Origin: Lutraria lutraria
Lineage: Eukaryota > Mollusca > Bivalvia > Venerida > Mactridae
Direction of reading: 5' to 3'
Assembly (NCBI GenBank): GCA_964023205.1
Contig: OZ026841.1
Location: 28,038,399 to 28,102,398, forward strand
DNA: 64,000 nucleotides
A program made the translations under genes and the position numbers. The notes beneath the pieces are model-generated. The model was not told the origin of the DNA. It did no database searches and worked only from the letters and a program-made list of their open reading frames with translations. Below are positions 1 through 11,100 of this stretch, in pieces (the stretch's first letter is position 1; every line of letters begins with the position of its first letter).

Positions 1-300
1 AAGGTTTTATGATTCGATAAATTTTGACAGAATTATGGCCCTTTGTTTATTTTGTGCATATGTAATATATAGAGAAATACTCTTTTGTTTGCAACTACTT
101 CTGTATTTCTCAAGGGTTTTTTACCAAAGTTTATCAGAACTATTGTCACCATGTTCACCTGCACATATTGTTAGGGTTTTGTGATTCAATCATTTTTAGC
201 AGATTTACGGCCCTTTGTTTGCCTGTACCTAAATTTAACCTTGCCTATTAAATCAATGTAGCATTTCACAGCTAAAGCTTAGATTGGCGTAGTTTGGGCA
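1..300. repeat. Fragment of a molluscan interspersed repeat
   Basis: The first ~300 bases align closely by eye with about 39345-39850: both carry a block reading 'ggccctttgtttattttgtg', then 'cttttgtttgcaactacttct', 'tttctcaagg', a 'gtgattcaatcattttt' block and 'aaccttgcctat'. The copy runs off the left edge of the window. No coding capacity is visible. The family has an internally repetitive build with units of roughly 200 bp; see 38891-39975 for the more complete copy. Confidence 0.7.
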
Positions 301-1990
301 CTCGAGGATATATGATATTATGGATAGTTTGTGTTATTTCTAATGTGTAATGGGCTAATGGTATTCAATTGTAGCATTGTCTCTTACAAGAATTCAAATT
401 TGTTTTGTATTTACTCCGGCAAAGATACCCTGGCCAGCATACAGCAATTTTGACTGGTTAAAGTTCCCTTGTTTTGGATTGATTTGGTTGGTTATTGACA
501 AGACTGTTATTAAGAAGAGATTATTCAATGTCATGCATTGAGTTTGGTGAACATATTTTTATATATATGTTCAGTAGTTTGGGTATTAAAAAGTGTGAAA
601 TTGGACATATATGAACTTCTACATATCTTGACCCCTAAACATATGTCATTATATACATGTGTTCAACCAACAGCTACAACAATATGTACACACACACACA
701 CCATATGTTTTTTTTATATGATAAATGTTATGTCTATAAAACAAATACTCTTAAACAATCACTTTTAAAATTGACAGTCTGTTGTTTTTTTACCTCAATT
801 ATATTTGCCTGGTTTTCATGTTTCAATTATATTCAGTTAATATTACAGCATTTATCACAATTTCAAACTTACTGATATGTCAATAAAATTATTTGAAAGT
901 TTAAAATTTTACATAACCAGATTTAAGAAAAAAATTGAGGTACAAAATAGAATCTCCAAACTATAACACATACAAATGTAATACTCTCCAATGTAAAACC
1001 ATGTCATGGAACCAGGATATGCATGTTTGCTTCTATCTGCAGATAAAATGAATACTATTGCTTTAGACAGTCAGAATATTGTTCAAAATGCACATACTTA
1101 ATTTCCACAGATTGAGTTTGGAGATGAACTTTATCAATAATTGTCTATTTTATGCAAAAATACAAAATCTACTTCATAAATCTTGAATTATTTCATAATT
1201 TAATTTTACAGTTTCTTAGCATTATACTTATAGATTTTATAATCAAACTTATTTTCAAGTCAATAAAAATTATGGATAACATTAAAAAATACAATGTTGC
1301 TTAGTGCTTGTTTATATCTTTATTAAAAAGTATCTTTATGCAGCATTGCTATAAAATAGTGACAAAAAACTGAAACCATAATCTACTCATATATAAGTAT
1401 GAATAATTAATTTATTTCACTTGTTATGATTTTCCTAACATTATTGAATATATTTTAACTCCCATTTGATCATTTAAAAAAAAGGTTTTACTAGTTTTTG
1501 TTTTTCTAATTCTACATTTTTTTGTAAAATCACTTTCTTACCTACCACTAAATGAATAATTAATTAATAGGAAATTCATTTAAAAATTAATTTAATTATA
1601 AGTGTTACTTCCTCATGTGTGTGCTGTCAAGTTTTAGACATGTTATTTATCACCTTTACCTGTGTAATATAATTAAATTATAGTAACCTATTGTCCAGTC
1701 TTGGTAGTGTTATAAATTAAAGGGAAACCATTGCTTACAATTAATTACCCATTTCTTAACAAAGGAGTATATAATTCCATTGTTAAATATGTCTATCAAG
1801 ATAATTATCTAAAATATATAATTGATGGAAGTAAATGATTAAAATTTTGAGATGTTTTCTAAAGTAGATAATAAAATACATTATCACTGAGTAATTAAAG
1901 AATTGTAAGTAAACTGGATGATTCTTTAATTGGTTGATTCAATAAATTGGACTCATAATTAGACATTTTCTCAACTTTAAGTGTGAAACT
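301..1990. other. AT-rich intergenic DNA, no gene seen
   Basis: I see no exon with convincing splice sites or recognisable protein here. There is a short (ca)n run near 687-702 and several A/T-rich stretches. The short ORFs at 538-875 overlap each other in different frames and look random. Confidence 0.6.
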
Positions 1991-1993
1991 CTC

Positions 1994-2041
1994 ATTGGTT
2001 TGTCATAACCACTGAAGTGAAACAATTCACCTGGTATAAAA
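1994..2041 (+). promoter_or_regulatory. Putative TFAP2 core promoter (CCAAT and TATA)
   Basis: An inverted CCAAT box (attgg, 1994-1998) is followed 37 bp later by a TATA box (tataaaa, 2035-2041). Transcription would then start near 2065-2072, where an initiator-like 'acattc' occurs, giving a ~245-base 5' leader before the ATG at 2316. Spacing is typical of an animal TATA promoter. This is inferred from sequence only; an upstream non-coding exon cannot be excluded. Confidence 0.45.
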
Positions 2042-2315
2042 TGAAATTGGCCACTGGCAATATCAAACATTCGTAATACTGTGTTGAAATCTGAAGCACT
2101 GTTGAAATATAGCCTTAAGTTACTCTAGATTCACTTCTTTTGCCTCAAGACTAGTGATTTTGATAGAGTTGTAACATTCTTACTAATTTTGTGTATTAGA
2201 CATATAAGTTATTGTGGACAGTGAGTTTTTTCCAGGAGAAATAGGATATTTCTGGTGTTACATTGCTGCGGGTGTTTATTTGAAATATCTGTGTGTTTAA
2301 TGTAATTGGAGCAAA

Positions 2316-4370
2316 ATGGCTACCGAGCTTACACCATTACCTAATAACAACAATATTGGATTATCTGGAGACATGAAAGGAAATTTACATTTCACAGACT
2401 TAGGAAGAGCATCCCCTACATATTACAAACAGGACAGTGCTCCATCAGCATTTGAACGAGTTGAGAATGGACACATGAATGGAGAAGAAAGAAGAGATAT
2501 ATTCGGGAATCATGCAGGATTTATCCATCCCCAGCCTACGACTCATTATTCATCATTCCCGCCTCAGATATCGGATTACCAGACGCCATACTTCCCGCCA
2601 CCATTCAACCCGATACCTCATCAGCCGCCACAGTTTCAATCTCATCCATTCAATGCCGATCCTTACACTCATCTATCTTCTTATCCAGCTCAGCAGAATT
2701 ATCAACCAGTTACCACGGTATCTGAGAGAGTCTCGCAGCAACATAGGGAGGACTTACAGAATGTTCCTGGCAGTCATATTCATAGCGACTACGGACTTGT
2801 CGCTAAACAAGAGTACCACATGATGCCTCAAATAGCTTACGCTGATCATGAACATGAAATGATCCACATGAATGGGGGAGATTTTATTGGTGATAGTTCG
2901 GACAGTGAACATGGAGGTAGCGGTGACAACAAAACATCGGTGATCAAACGTGTCATACAACCAAAACCTGATTATGCTAAACCAATCATGAGCAATGGAA
3001 TGTCCCAGAATGCACAGATGGATGTTTTCTGCGCTGTACCAGGCCGTTTGGCTTTACTTAGCTCAACTTCCAAGTATAAGGTGACATTGGCTGAAGTTCA
3101 AAGACGATTAAATCCTCCAGAATGTATCAATGCTTCCCTACTCGGTGGTATTCTGCGTCGTGCTAAAGCTAAAAATGGAGGTCGTTGTCTGAGGGAGAAA
3201 CTAGACAAACTTGGTATGACACTACCATCAGGCAGAAGGAAGGCAGCAAATGTGACTTTATTCACCTCACTAGTTGAAGGAGAATCTATAAGATTAGCTA
3301 GAGACTATGGTTATCTTTGTGAAACTGAATTCCCATCAAAAGCGTGTGCTGAACATAATTCACGGAAATACACAGACCCTAATGATCAAATGACAAGAAA
3401 GAATATGATCCTTGCTACCAAGTAAGTCTTATATACCATTTTATGTTTTATTGATATTTTTACATTTACCTTTCGTTATGAGTCTGTTATAGTTAATGCC
3501 TTTGCGACTGTGGCAATACTAAAAGTATTACTAGCTGTAAATATTTCTCTAAAAGATACATGTTTATCATAATTATTTGAGCTCATATTGTCTTCTTTTA
3601 AGGAATTTAAAATCATTATTTTAGTTGAAATGTTTGTTTATTGTAATTGTAAATATAAAAGACTAAAGTCTGGGTTGACAAAGTACAAATAAGTTGTGAT
3701 GTTTGTTAGTGTTGGTATATGATTCATTGTACCAATCCTTACCAGATGTGTTCACTGTAAAATGTTAACAAATACCAGGGGTTAGTCATATTAGTTATAT
3801 ACATAGAATTTGTTTGACAAAACCACTTTTGAGTAAAGTTTGTAAGTCTGTTTGTCTAGGAAGTATTGGGATGCTAATTATTTTCAAATTGCTATTAAGT
3901 TAGAGTTTAAATTGTTTTTATGTCATTCTTAATGACAAATGGATGGCTATGGAATTTTTAAAACAATTTTATTAAATGTAATAGGATTTAAAACAGCTTA
4001 AGCATATACTTTGTGTATGAATCATAGTGCATGAATATTTTGTATTTTAAATTTCAGTCAAAAACAGGATATATAGAAATTGACAAATATTACGAATGCA
4101 TTGTAATGTTTTATTTTATTCTATTTCAGACAAATATTGAAGGAATTAATGGATTTATTGAATCAAGACAGATCACCACTGGGCAACACACAACCACAAG
4201 TGCTTTTGGAACCAAACATACAGCACCACCTGTCACACTTCAGTCTTATTACACATGGCTTCGGTTCTCCGGCTGTAGTTGCCTCCCTTACTGCTGTACA
4301 GTCCTACCTCAATGAGATGCTGAAAGTAATGGACCCAAGTATGAAAAAGATAGACAAGAATGGAAAATGA
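2316..4370 (+). CDS. TFAP2: AP-2 family transcription factor, two coding exons
   Basis: Exons 2316-3421 and 4130-4370 are joined by gtaagt...ttcag; the split codon AA|A gives Lys369. The total is 1347 nt and 448 aa. AP-2 proteins bind GC-rich palindromes as dimers and control ectodermal, neural and other differentiation genes. The N-terminal half is Pro/Gln/His/Tyr-rich with a PY-type activation motif (YFPPPF at about 92-97). From about residue 236 the AP-2 domain is clear: [20 protein letters not shown], then [37 protein letters not shown], and in exon 2 QDRSPLGN and HGFGSPAV, followed by a short Lys-rich tail. The start has a good context (gcaaaATGG). The single-exon DNA-binding domain is odd, because relatives usually carry several introns there; only the last intron remains, at the position conserved in vertebrate TFAP2. 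Which paralogue this is cannot be told. Confidence 0.95.
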
Positions 4371-6186
4371 ACACTAAGTGTTTAAAGTGAAGAAAAGAAA
4401 CATTCCAGGACTTAAGAGTGTTCTTTTGGCTAATTCAGCCCCAGGTTTTGTTTCAGGCTGTGTTTAAGGGTCTTGTTGACAGACAACACATATGATGCTG
4501 TACAAATCTTGTGATTTCTGAAGTCTGATTCTATTTCTTCTTGCTTGAGTGTCGATTATGTGTACAATTCTGAATAAGATGCCAAGTGTTTAGTTCAATA
4601 GATAGTCACTATAAGTTAGCATCAGATATCTTGGCTTTGGACAACATTGTTAATTGTTCTGGTCAATTACCTAGGCAACCTTCCTGTCTGTCATTTTAAT
4701 TTGATCAAACTTTGTATAATGATTTACATGTGATAAATATTCTATTGCCTGGGGGAGTTATTCAGTTTTTATGTTCCTTCAGTTTATGGTAAAATATTGA
4801 CATTTTATCGATACTAAATTGTGAGAGTTCGACTATCTTTACGATCAGTTTTTGAACATAGAGAAAACTTTGATTATATATACTGTCCACATGTATATTT
4901 GATGTTAAAATATTACATAATAGTTTGGACTTTGATGGCCATCCATTTAGATTTTCTTAATGATAGCCAGCACATGGTATGTTGTGCACTCAGACATGAA
5001 TTTTATCATCGACTTCTGGCATGTGGTTAATGTTGTTTGTCTGAATGAACAAATTGTTAAAATGGTTGTTGAAACATTGAGATTTGTACATACATTACTT
5101 AATTCCTTCATGAAATAGAAATCCTGAACTTTTTTTATCTATTCCAGTCCATGTCATGTGACATATTGTTGAATCCATGAATGTATAAAATTTTATTAGA
5201 AATATATCATGTAAATAGTCAGTAACTATAATAAACAATTGATTATTTGAAAAATTGTGTATTTGAATTGAATAAAGATTTAGAAAAATAATTTTGTATG
5301 AGACAGTTATCCATCTATAGCTTTTTTACAAAAAAGTATTTATGTTCCTACAATAATGTATTTCTTAGACCTTGGTAGGAAATTTCAACCCCATAATTTA
5401 CATTATGTAAATGAAATGCTATAACACAGACATTGTTTGCCTGTATATTGTTTATATGATCATGATTTCCATTGTTTTATTTTACATTCATGTTTGCTAT
5501 ATGTATTTCAGTGCTCTATTCTGTAATGATCGTGCCTGGAAAAAGGTTCAGATGCATTACAGCCCCATGTTGCGATATTCTTGCCATAAACTTGTTCTAT
5601 CTTGAATAATTGGTGCACTATTGCTGTAACTTAATTTTTTGTCAAGCCAACTTGTTGTCAGAATAACATAATAACCAAAAAATGGTAGCTCTGTGTATGT
5701 GTTGCAACCATAGTTTTGTCTTTTATCCATTGCTCAAAAAAGTAGGTAACTTGGTGGCTTGAAGTAATATAATGTTGTTATTATAGATATGTAGACATTT
5801 TATTCTTAACATTAAATATGTGTAAAAATTTTATTTTGTATTATTGTTCTGTTTATAGTTTTAAAAATACTTGATTAATTGTATATAGAAACATCTAACT
5901 TGGACCTCTTTTAGATTACAATTTTAGATAAAACAATTTTTAATTGATTCAATTACCATCCCATAGTTTACTTCCAGTTTACCGGTATAGATTCAACGTT
6001 CTGTACTTGGTTTGGCTTGAGGCATATAACACTATAGAAAATTCATTAGTTTTACAGGATATTATACAAGCTGGCATGGAAGATAAAATTCTTATTTTTA
6101 TATACCTGAACATTTTAGGTTGTTCACTGATACTAGAACATAATTGTATATTATATTATATGATGTGATTTTGTTTTTGTAATAAA
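4371..6186 (+). other. Probable TFAP2 3' UTR and polyadenylation signals
   Basis: After the stop at 4370 there is no further splice acceptor with coding sequence. AATAAA hexamers suitable for polyadenylation occur at 5271-5276 and 6181-6186, so the 3' UTR may be ~0.9 or ~1.8 kb. Short ORFs in this stretch (4821-5030, 5411-5605, 5944-6168) have no recognisable content and are probably untranslated. Confidence 0.4.
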
Positions 6187-6316
6187 AATAAAAAAAACTA
6201 CTTAATATGTTTTGTTTTCTATTTGAATTGTAATGAAAGTTGGAGGCATGCTTTTTATAACATGATCATAAGGTTTTTAAGATAGAGCACACAAACCATT
6301 CTTAAAATCTAAGTGT

Positions 6317-6627
6317 CTGATTGGTTGTATCTTTCTATTCGAATTTTCTGATTGGTTGTTCCTGTTCTGTTCAAAGTTTTTGATTGGTTGTTTCTCTTCT
6401 GTTCCAAATTCTGATTGGTTGTTTCTCTTCTGTTCCAAGTTTCTGATTGGTTGTTTCTCTTCTTTTCCAAGTTTCTGATTGGTTGTATCTTTCTATTCCA
6501 AGTTTCTGATTGGTTGTATCTTTCTATTCCAATTTTCTGATTGGTTGTTTCTTTTCTTTTCAAAGTTTCTGATTGGTTGTTTCTGATCTGTTCCAAGTTT
6601 CTGATTGGTTGTTTCTGATCTGTTTCA
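6317..6627. repeat. 31-32-bp minisatellite, about 10 copies
   Basis: About ten head-to-tail units of 31-32 bp each start with ctgattggttgt, followed by a variable tt/ct-rich half (tctcttctgttccaagttt or tctttctattccaagttt). Every copy carries ATTGG, the reverse complement of CCAAT. Reading across it in one minus-strand frame yields a repetitive 110-aa ORF, which I regard as an artefact of the repeat. Confidence 0.9.
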
Positions 6628-6699
6628 CAAAACCTACCCAATACTTAAAATCATACACAAAAAATGAGGACAATACACAGTATCTCAGAGTACTGCAAT

Positions 6700-7147
6700 T
6701 TTTATACCCCTGCAAACGAAGTTTGAGAGGGGGCATATTGGAGTCACTCTGTCGGTTGGTCCGTCCGTCCGCATAAAATATCACAAATTTGTGGAGCGAA
6801 CTACTTCCACATTCTTTAAGAGATTGCAATTAAACTTGAAATATGTTATCACCATGAAGTGTAGATGTGCAGGACACAATTTTCATTCCCAGCGATTCAC
6901 TCATTCCAGAGTTATGTGCCCTTGAACTTTGTGGAGCAAACTTCTTCCACATCTTTCAAGGGATTGAATTGAAACTTGAAATATATTATCAATGTGAAAT
7001 TTAGATGTGCAAGACACAATTTTCATGTGCAGTGATCCACTCATTGCAGAGTTATATCCCCTTGAACTTAGCCGTATAGTGTACTATTGCATTCTTAGTG
7101 TCAAAGCAGCAGCGGGGGTATTAGTCACCTCTGTGACAGCTCTAGTT
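6700..7147 (+). repeat. Molluscan 'ggggcata' interspersed repeat, + orientation
   Basis: It begins tttatacccctgcaaacg, contains gggggcatattggagtcact and a gtcggt/ccgtccgtccg run, and ends with gggggtattagtcacct...gacagctctagtt. Inside are two successive ~135-bp units (from about 6791 and 6926), each with 'gtggagc(g)aact(a/t)cttccacat', 'gaaacttgaaatat' and a 'cagagttat' end. Related copies occur at 38891-39975 and, inverted, at 60911-61134. There is no coding capacity; the recurrence of both ends suggests a non-autonomous element. Confidence 0.7.
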
Positions 7148-7153
7148 AATGAT

Positions 7154-7169
7154 GGGGGGGGGGGGGGGG
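7154..7169. repeat. Poly-G tract (16 G)
   Basis: An uninterrupted run of 16 G lies just after the end of the 6.7-kb repeat, in otherwise AT-rich DNA. It could form G-quadruplex-like structures, and its length is likely unstable or a sequencing risk. Confidence 0.9.
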
Positions 7170-7310
7170 TCTGTCATGGAGATGGTCTTTGTTAGAGGCG
7201 GTCCATGTCCAGGTATTGGGACAGGGGTGTGATTTTTCCTAGGATCAGCAGATATCCTCAGTTTTGATCATCCCTGGGACTTTTTTGTCTTAGCAGCACC
7301 CAAACCCCTA

Positions 7311-7376
7311 GTCTGGTTCCCGGACTTACTCTACAATGTTAGCGATAATGTTGTGTAAGGGGAAGGAACTCCAGAC
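7311..7376. repeat. 66-bp imperfect hairpin
   Basis: The ends gtctgg (7311) and ccagac (7376) are inverted. The interior continues as an imperfect inverted repeat (ttcccggacttactctacaa against ttgtgtaaggggaaggaac) around a small loop near 7343. It is probably a fold-back repeat fragment; no protein is recognisable in the surrounding 7200-7400. Confidence 0.5.
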
Positions 7377-8137
7377 CCTCAGCTGAATGAATTTAATTTT
7401 CCTCTTCAGTGCCATCCTTATAATTACAACCAGATTGGATTTGAAAGTGAAAGTGTTTTGTCTTTAATAACAAGTGGGCTTGTCTCACGATGGTGTGTAA
7501 CACAGATATAATTGTGTTTGAAATAAAGATATTTCATCTGTGTGTAAACTGGCCTCTACATATGATCCTGTGTGGTGTTTTAAATGTATTATGTGTATGA
7601 AGTATGGTGATCCATTTGGGGAATGGAACATTGTCAAACTTTATATGAATAAGATAGCTAGGTTCTGTATTTGGTTAAAGTAGTGAGAGCTTACAGTGCA
7701 TTATTATTTAGATATACTGTTACCACATCAATACAAGTGTTCACTGTCCCTAAACCATGAGTGACACTAAAATATAATTGCTGGAAGCTCATGCGGTGCA
7801 AACTTTTAAGATTTATAAGTACTATAACAGCTGTGTTAGTTTATGTTTGTGTGACATTCACTATGTAGATATCTAGTACATACAGGTATATAAAACGTTT
7901 TTGAAACAATTCATCAAAAATTGTTTACTACTAAGTATTTGCTTTGACTTTTCATTTATGATTAATTGTTTGAATTGCAATTTTTACAAATGAACACAAC
8001 AGATTTTTGCTTTATTTTTCATTACCATTTATAAATTCCAGGACAAGTTTTATGGGGAAACGGTAACACTTTCAGTGCCCATCATGCAACTGTTTGTTGT
8101 GAGTTACTTCATGGTTTTATATTGTATCTGTTTCAGC

Positions 8138-11100
8138 ATGAAGTTGAGATCAGATATGGATGAGGATCATTATAATAGAACTGGGTTGAGATATCAACAT
8201 CAACCTGTACGTGATTGGTCCACTAAATCATCTTCCTCATCTCCTAAGCCAATTATGGATCTTCTAGTAAGTTTATTTGACTCTTAGTGTAGACAGGTTA
8301 TGTTTATATTGTTTTTTTACAATATCTGTCAACAGTATATGGTGTGTACATTTAATTGACCTAACTGATGTGGCTAAAGTTTTATAACCTCGGGGTCAAG
8401 GGTTTGACTAATGCGTTTTTATCCAAAATATACCTACAACTTAAAATGTTTTTAGAATGATTATACTTCTTGTCGTTCATACTTTATAGAAAGATGCTCA
8501 GTTCATACAGAGACAAACAGAGAAATGGGAAGATGACTCCAATCCTATTGTTAAAGTGGCGAAAACCATGGCAACACAAGTACAACAGATGACAGATTAT
8601 GTTAGACGCCAAGGTCCAATACAGGTATATATCACCTCTCAAATTTAATTGTTGGAATTTTATCAAGTACCGGTAAACAGGTTGTAGGTTATCTTAGGAA
8701 AATTACTGTACTTGTTGACTACTGCACCCAACTGAATAGACATTGTTTAAATTCAATCACTGGGTTAAATTTGAGGTTTGGTTAAAAAGTTATCTAAAGT
8801 TTACTAGAAACAAGATGTCTGCCCTTGTTATACCAATCGTTAGATGACTTTGACAATTTGGAAGAGTTAACAGACAAACTGAGAATCTTGACAGCTTCTT
8901 AACCAATATCATTCAGGCACTTTGGATTGAATAAAATTAGCAGTAATTCCTGGTCAAAGTTAACCAAATTTCTATACAATCGCTTTACCAAACTTTATCT
9001 CAAATTTTAACCTAACCTCAAATTTAACTCATTGGTTAAAATTAACTGATATTTATACAATTGAGTGCTGATGTTTATACAATTGAGTGCTGATATTTGA
9101 ACAATTGAGTGCTGGTATTTATACTGTTGAGTGCTGGTATTTATACAATTGAGTGCTGATATTTTTACAATTGAGTGCTGGTATTATACAATTGAGTGCT
9201 GGTATTTATACTGTTGTGTGCTGGTATTTATACAATTGAGTGCTGATATTTATACAATTGAGTGCTGATATTTTTACAATTGAGTGCTGATATTTTTACA
9301 ATTGAGTGCTGATATTTATACAATTGAGTGCTGATATTTATACAATTGAGTGCTGGTATTTTTACAATTGAATGCTGATATTTTTACAATTGAGTGCTGA
9401 TATTTTTACAATTGAGTGCTGGTATTTATACAATTGAGTGCTGATATTTATACAATTGAGTGCTGGTATTATACAATTGAGTGCTGGTATTTATACAATT
9501 GAGTGCTGGTATTATACAATTTAGTGCTGATATTTATACAATTGAGTGCTGGTATTTATACAATTGAGTGCTGGTATTTGAGAGAAGATTAATACACACC
9601 AAGTCATATTGTCCTCTCTCACTATTCTTGTGTTGAAGTGATTGCTTATGAACACTCAAACACTGATTGATCGACCCAGGAATCTAGTATTACTAAATGA
9701 AACAGTCTTTCCGTTCTATATTGTATCAACATCTTATAGGTAATAATATAAATATGTCTGTAATGTTGTTGGGTCAGTTTACTGTTGGCACAAGCCACAT
9801 GACTTGGAGACTGGTATGGTTCACTATATTATGTTTGTTCGTTTGAGTTTTACGCTCCTGTTCAACAGTCAGAATCATATGAGGCAGTCAGTTCACCTAG
9901 GAAGAACCAGTACTAGACTCCCATCCTCTGTAAGCAAATGCCGACTTTCTCACAAAAAGAGACATGGTTGGTAGCTGAACTTGAACATATGACTGACTCT
10001 CTATCAGTCAGAGGTTGCTGTGATTTGAAGTCATTGACCTTAACCACACAACCACATAGGCGGTCGGTTTACTATATTAGAATGTGGTAAATTGACATTG
10101 AGATGAAGTAACAGTGTAGACTACTAGATATTACTTGTTATTTACACAGCACCTGATGACTTACCTTATCTAAGCCAAGATTGTCTTTAAGTTGTTTAGA
10201 GTTAGAAAATTATGAATATTATACATTGTACATACATTTTGTATATCAGATAACATACTTAATGTATATTAAACTTATACATAGTAATTCTATGTGATAT
10301 TTGTTATTTTCAATTATTAATTACAGATAACTACTAATGAATCTTTTATAGATTAATAGATTTATCATATGTTTATAGTTTTTCACGACACATGTGTACT
10401 TATTTTATAGAATCATCTTGCGCTTGCTCGGACATCAAAGGCTGTTGCTGAGAATAGTGATAAAGTTTTACATTTTGCACAGATACTGGTGAAACATTGC
10501 CTGGATAGAAGGTAAGGACAGAGACTGTATTGAGAGAATTGCAGTCTAATTCTTCATTTTAACTCAAAACATTGCCATGGATATCAGTGTTGTTTTCAGT
10601 TATGTATGACTTTATCTACATGGAACTCACAAATAGCATAACTTACTTGTTAGCTGATGTGGTTTTTGACGCTGCTTACCTGATAAAACAACATATTTTT
10701 TTATGTTTTTTTTTTAGTAACTCAAATGAAAACAACAACAGTATTTTAAGTTAAATCACAGAATGTCAAAATTGTTTGATATAACAAGAAAAGAAAACTC
10801 AAATTTCAATGAACTGTTTATGACGATACACTTATTTACATTAGTTTTAATTTTATTTTGTATTGAATAGTATGAGTTCATGATTCCAAGGCTTCACGAT
10901 CTCATTGACATTATATCCATTAATTCTCATTGTACAGTACAACCTCTCCAGAGAGGCCCTCTCCTGAGCAACAACCTCCCTTCAACAACAGCATGATTAT
11001 TTTCCCAATGCACAATTTAATTATCAATTTTACCTCTCTAGAGAAACAACCTCTCAACAACAACATAACTTGCTACATCTGAAGGGTGTTGCTTTGGAGA

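Noticed and set aside
6309..6641. Open frame of 110 codons on the minus strand with repeated Asn-Gln-Ser-Glu units
   Set aside because: It lies entirely in a 31-32-bp minisatellite. The unit length is not a multiple of three throughout, there is no start context, and the repeat itself explains the open frame.
9047..9579. Regular repeats resembling a CRISPR array
   Set aside because: The units abut without unique spacers and lie in a eukaryotic intron; this is a minisatellite.
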